From Holothuria scabra (Eukaryota; Echinodermata; Holothuroidea; Aspidochirotida; Holothuriidae), in contig CM074195.1 in NCBI GenBank assembly GCA_037179385.1, forward strand, positions 31,080,222-31,144,221: a DNA stretch of 64,000 nt, read 5' to 3'. Below are positions 60,375 to 64,000 of this stretch, one piece after another. The notes below the pieces were generated by a model. That model did not search any database, was not told the DNA's origin, and worked only from the letters and a program-made list of their open reading frames with translations. Numbering within the stretch: the first letter of the stretch is position 1; each line of letters starts with the position of its first letter. The translations under genes and the position numbers were made by a program.

Positions 60375-60460
60375 TCAAATCGATCTGTAATAGCGTAGTG
60401 GTCATAGACTCTGCCCGGAAAGCGGAGGATGGAGGGTTCGGTCCCCCGTGCGGTTCAATT
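60375..60460 (+). mobile_element. tRNA-like head of a SINE
   Basis: A box tagcgtagtgg and B box ggttcggtccc at tRNA spacing; the stem ggagggttcggtcccccg folds as a T-arm. It is followed 140 bp later by a LINE-like 3' part, as in SINEs that borrow a LINE tail. Confidence 0.6.
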
Positions 60461-60599
60461 TTCTCTCTAGTGTTTTTCTTCAACCGTTCCTTCTTTGAAA
60501 GGGTTTATACTCAATCTTGGATCGGTATAAAAATTCATGATCGAATGTATTACTACAACACTTTCGACCTACACATTCTAACTGCGATCTGCCAACTTC

Positions 60600-60965
60600 G
60601 ACTTCTTCAGTTATTTAAACTGAGGTCCAGAGTAATCCTCGAGTTAGAGGCCATTGCAAAAAGGTTGAAAAGTCTTTTGCTAGACTTGACATTAGGAAGT
60701 TCAGTTTCTCTCATAGAGTTGTTAGTGAGTGGAATAGCCTGCCTGAGTGGGTTGTTAACTCCACATCAGTGCACCGTTTTAAGGTTAATATTGACATGTT
60801 TTACCATGACTGTGGTAGAATCTAATCTTTCTGGGCTCTTTAGGTGTTGGTGGTTTGCTTTGTTTTGGGGGATTTTTTGGATTACAGGGCATCTTATGGG
60901 GCCTTTACAGCCCTCCTTTGCCCTTTAACCTGTTATGTTATGTTATGTTATGTTATGTTAAATTA
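60600..60965 (+). pseudogene. LINE 3' end with (TTATG)n tail
   Basis: With frame breaks it encodes LDIRKFSFSHRVVSEWNSLP and NSTSVHRFKVNIDMF, the end of a reverse-transcriptase ORF2, and closes with four to five TTATG repeats, a typical CR1/L2-type 3' terminus. Confidence 0.75.
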
Positions 60966-60999
60966 CGAACTTAGTCATCGCATATCTTAACACATTACA

Positions 61000-63830
61000 G
61001 ATTTCGTCCCCTTGAAGGAAAGACAAAATTGCCTTCGCCTGCTTTAGGGTCTTCTCCAGATCTCACATTTTTGCGGTTAACATGAGAAGTTGACTGTACA
61101 GAACTCACTGCTTTTGGGATTTGCTTGCCTGCACTACTCAAGGTGTAAAGATACACCGCTCTTATCTCGTTTGATGACTCTGACCAGGCTGTTCCACATA
61201 TGTGCTGCCTCCCTATAGACACCGGTTCTATTGATAAACAGTAGTTTCTAGCTCTATCTGAACAGATGTCGGTATCACTACAGCAACGGTACTCTCAGCT
61301 GCACGTACTGTACAATCCGATTACTCGCAGCCCACTGAGATTTGAAATTGATAAAAAGTGCCAGAATAACATATCCTAAAAGCTGATTGTCTCCCGTTAA
61401 CCTATGTACTATAAATATATTAAGAACAATAGACGTGTTAACGAAAATTCTCAATGCCTTGCAAGTGAATTCTTTTTCTAAAGTCCTCCCGACCCTCTGG
61501 CAAAGGGACGTTCGGCGAAACCAAACTTGATACTGCTTCCCGAAGAAGCTATTACGTCCACTGAAGGACAACACTTAACGACCAACCTCGCGGCCTTCAG
61601 ACCATTTTCATCATTGGTCTGTCATGTATGGCTCCATTCTTGACTGGATGAAAAGAACAGATACTTGCAAGTGAATTATTCTGTTTTCACCTAAGCGCGA
61701 GTTTTAACGTCTGAGAACACAGAGAAGTATGACTCATCGTCGTTAAACGTGAAATCCACGCGAGTGTGTGTGAGATGAGCACGGAGCTATTACGTAATAG
61801 CTTCAGGGTTGTAAAGAACATAAAGAATACGCATTTGCCCCCACCGTTGTACAGAAGGTAGCGGACCACTAACTCCAATACTCATGTCCAGGAAAATGTT
61901 TACTGACAGACAAAGCGCCATAAAAAATTTATGGGATGTTGTTTCTGACTGTGTTACTTACAAAATATGATCATTTTTGCATTTGGATTTTGTAGACAAT
62001 GAAGTGAAATACATACTGTGCAAAATTCAAGGCAATCTGACCAATTTTAGTGCCATTTTTTTATTGTATTACTCCGCTCTGTGAAATGCCGTTTTTGAGT
62101 AGCTATTATGGCGGGAAACACATCCCTATCATTCAAGGCTCTCTAGCTCAAAATTTCAATGGTCATGGTATGGAAATTTGAAAGTGCCATGAAAGCCGAG
62201 ATTGTAGGCTTCGATCAGAGGGGTAGCATGTCCTGGTTGAAAACTTCTACTGGGAGCTAGGGGGCACGGAAGTAGCCTAATTTAGTGTGTAAGTCAATGG
62301 GACTTATAATTAGTGGCCCGCTACCAGAAAAGGACCAGGAAGAAGTGTCACTTGATATTCGGCTTATCTCGAGTAGCTCTCACACCTGGGAGTGAGACTT
62401 GCAAAAAAGGAGCGTGACTCGCAAAAGAAAGAGAGATTGCGTAAGCTTTTTCGACTTTTCGTATGCTTTTTGGGGGGTATTTTGCGACTATTTTCAGAGT
62501 TTAAGGTATTCTTCTGCAGGTAAAATTCCCACAGAGTTCATCTATGCCACTGTTGAGGGTCTGTGATTGAGTTTTTGGGAACATATATACGTTTAAATGA
62601 AGCCTCACTTAGATCGGGAAAGTTATCTGTGCGCATGCAGAGCGTAACTAATGTGTTACCGCAGTTACCCCTAGTGTTACTTCAGTTATCCCCATCTCCA
62701 AATGCAGTGTGTTCTGTACGACCGTCTTGGCATGACTCACTTGCAGTGGACAAAAAGTGGCTCGAAGCATAATGACGTAATTTTCGGATTTATAGAGAAT
62801 TATTCGCTAAATTTAAACTGAACTTCATGGATAAGTTGACATTAAAACGAATTTTAAACCAGAAAAATCGGTCCAGGTTTGGTGGAATTATAGAAATTTT
62901 TTAGCACCAAAACTGTAACAGAACAATGGTCAGTTCTTGTCTTTCGTGCAGGGTAAATATTTGCGCCGACTAAGCAAACAATCTCTTGTGGTTAAATGAC
63001 GTCAAAAAATCGGCCAGTTCGTCCCCTGATCGGCCAGTTCGTTCCGCCGTTCTTCAAGGGGACAGATTTTCTTATGACCAAGTTTGCAACAAAATGGAAT
63101 GAGTCTTATTACATTTTGCAGAAAAATAATTAAATGCAAACGTAAAATATTTCAACAGTTCAACATTTTTGCACAAAATTGATGAAAATTACTCACTTAT
63201 TGCAAGTGATAAAGTTTAGCATATTGTCAATTTGCAGAAAAATGGCGGATTATGAATCTGCTTTAGATTCCTATTTCCACATTTTAAAGAGGTAGAATAA
63301 GTAGCGCGGTCATTAAAACTAAATACACATGTTTTCATAACGAAACATTTCTGTATATCTGTGGGCAATCTGACTTCTTGAGGCAGGAGGCGGGGGTAAA
63401 ACTTCCAGACTTCAGAGAGCCTCTCAAATCCGAATTTGGGGTTGGGACAATCGCTTTCTTTCGTTTTACGGACTCAGCGAATTTACATTTGAGTTTTTTG
63501 GGAAGCATTTTCCCCCTTCCCCTCTTGCTATGCTGCTAGTTTGATATGTGTACAAGGTGTAGCAACTTATCAGACTCTACAATCAAATCACTTTCTTTCC
63601 ATTCTCTGCTACCTTCTCAAAAGGACCCCTATAATTACTATTTTCGTTGTTACTGGGACGTTGATATCAGCAAAGTCTAAACGCCCTTAAAATTGAACAC
63701 AACAGCCACAAATCTAAATTTTTTCATAGTTTTTACTTGAATGCTATACAAGTCCGGGCTTGGTTTAAGACAAAAACAACAACTGGGATTTAATTATCCT
63801 TTTAGAAGCAGGGTATCTGAACCAGTGTTT
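61000..63830. other. No recognised gene
   Basis: Only short chance frames. A direct duplication of atcggccagttcgt lies at about 63008-63043. Confidence 0.45.
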
Positions 63831-63832
63831 TA

Positions 63833-63935
63833 GTCGAGACCAGCACAAGATCGAGACCAGGAGGGGTCGAGACCGAGACCAGGGCAGAATTCGACACCGA
63901 GCTCGAATCCGACAAGACCGAGACTGAGACCGAAT
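63833..63935. repeat. GAGACC-type short tandem repeat
   Basis: Irregular repeats of tcgagaccagg, ccgagacc and actgagaccg. Low-complexity. Confidence 0.7.
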
Positions 63936-64000
63936 GTAGCTAGGCCTACATATTGCATAGAAAAATAAACTTTGATTAGAAATAACGCTGGCATGAAATT

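Overview
The window is animal nuclear DNA: intron-rich genes with GT/AG splice sites, AT-rich spacers, many small transposons and no bacterial-style operons. Dense CCTAGG/AGGCCT clusters, a 140-156 bp TGACCT-type satellite carried by mobile elements, and the mix of gene families suggest an echinoderm or related deuterostome. That assignment is an inference; I could not search any database.

Three protein-coding loci can be reconstructed. (1) Minus strand, 32.7 kb down to 7.4 kb: ten exons that join in frame (680 codons) into the N-terminal two thirds of HPS3, a subunit of BLOC-2, which acts in the biogenesis of lysosome-related organelles. The last third is not visible. (2) Plus strand, 41.4-43.35 kb: a complete two-exon, 191-residue protein that is a free-standing version of the cysteine-rich C-terminal domain of the P2X7 receptor, with no channel part. 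(3) Minus strand, 59.4 kb down to 51.2 kb: seven phase-0 exons encoding an 827-residue THAP-domain protein with a transposase-like C-terminal half; its THAP exon carries an in-frame TGA. Candidate first exons, none with a recognised product, lie near 1.4-2.9 kb (+) and around 39.5-39.8 kb (both strands).

Repeats fill much of the rest. Four arrays of one satellite family lie at about 0.3-0.8, 16.4-17.8, 25.3-31.1 and 33.1-33.9 kb. Each ends in a CA microsatellite and a terminal hairpin. The last two share terminal sequences and look like copies of one mobile element (Pearl/Tsp/Helentron-like) with different numbers of internal repeats; the larger sits in HPS3 intron 1. Nearly every satellite unit contains TGACCTTTGACCT, a perfect DR1 nuclear-receptor element, often with further half-sites at 4-bp spacing.

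Other elements are: a CAGGGAATAATTTA terminal-repeat family with three copies that each have a perfect 5-bp target-site duplication, one of them 1.26 kb long and carrying an ORF; several further short inverted-repeat elements and fold-backs; a tRNA-derived SINE family with six copies; three degenerate non-LTR retrotransposon fragments; and a 55-60 bp tandem repeat near 60.1 kb.
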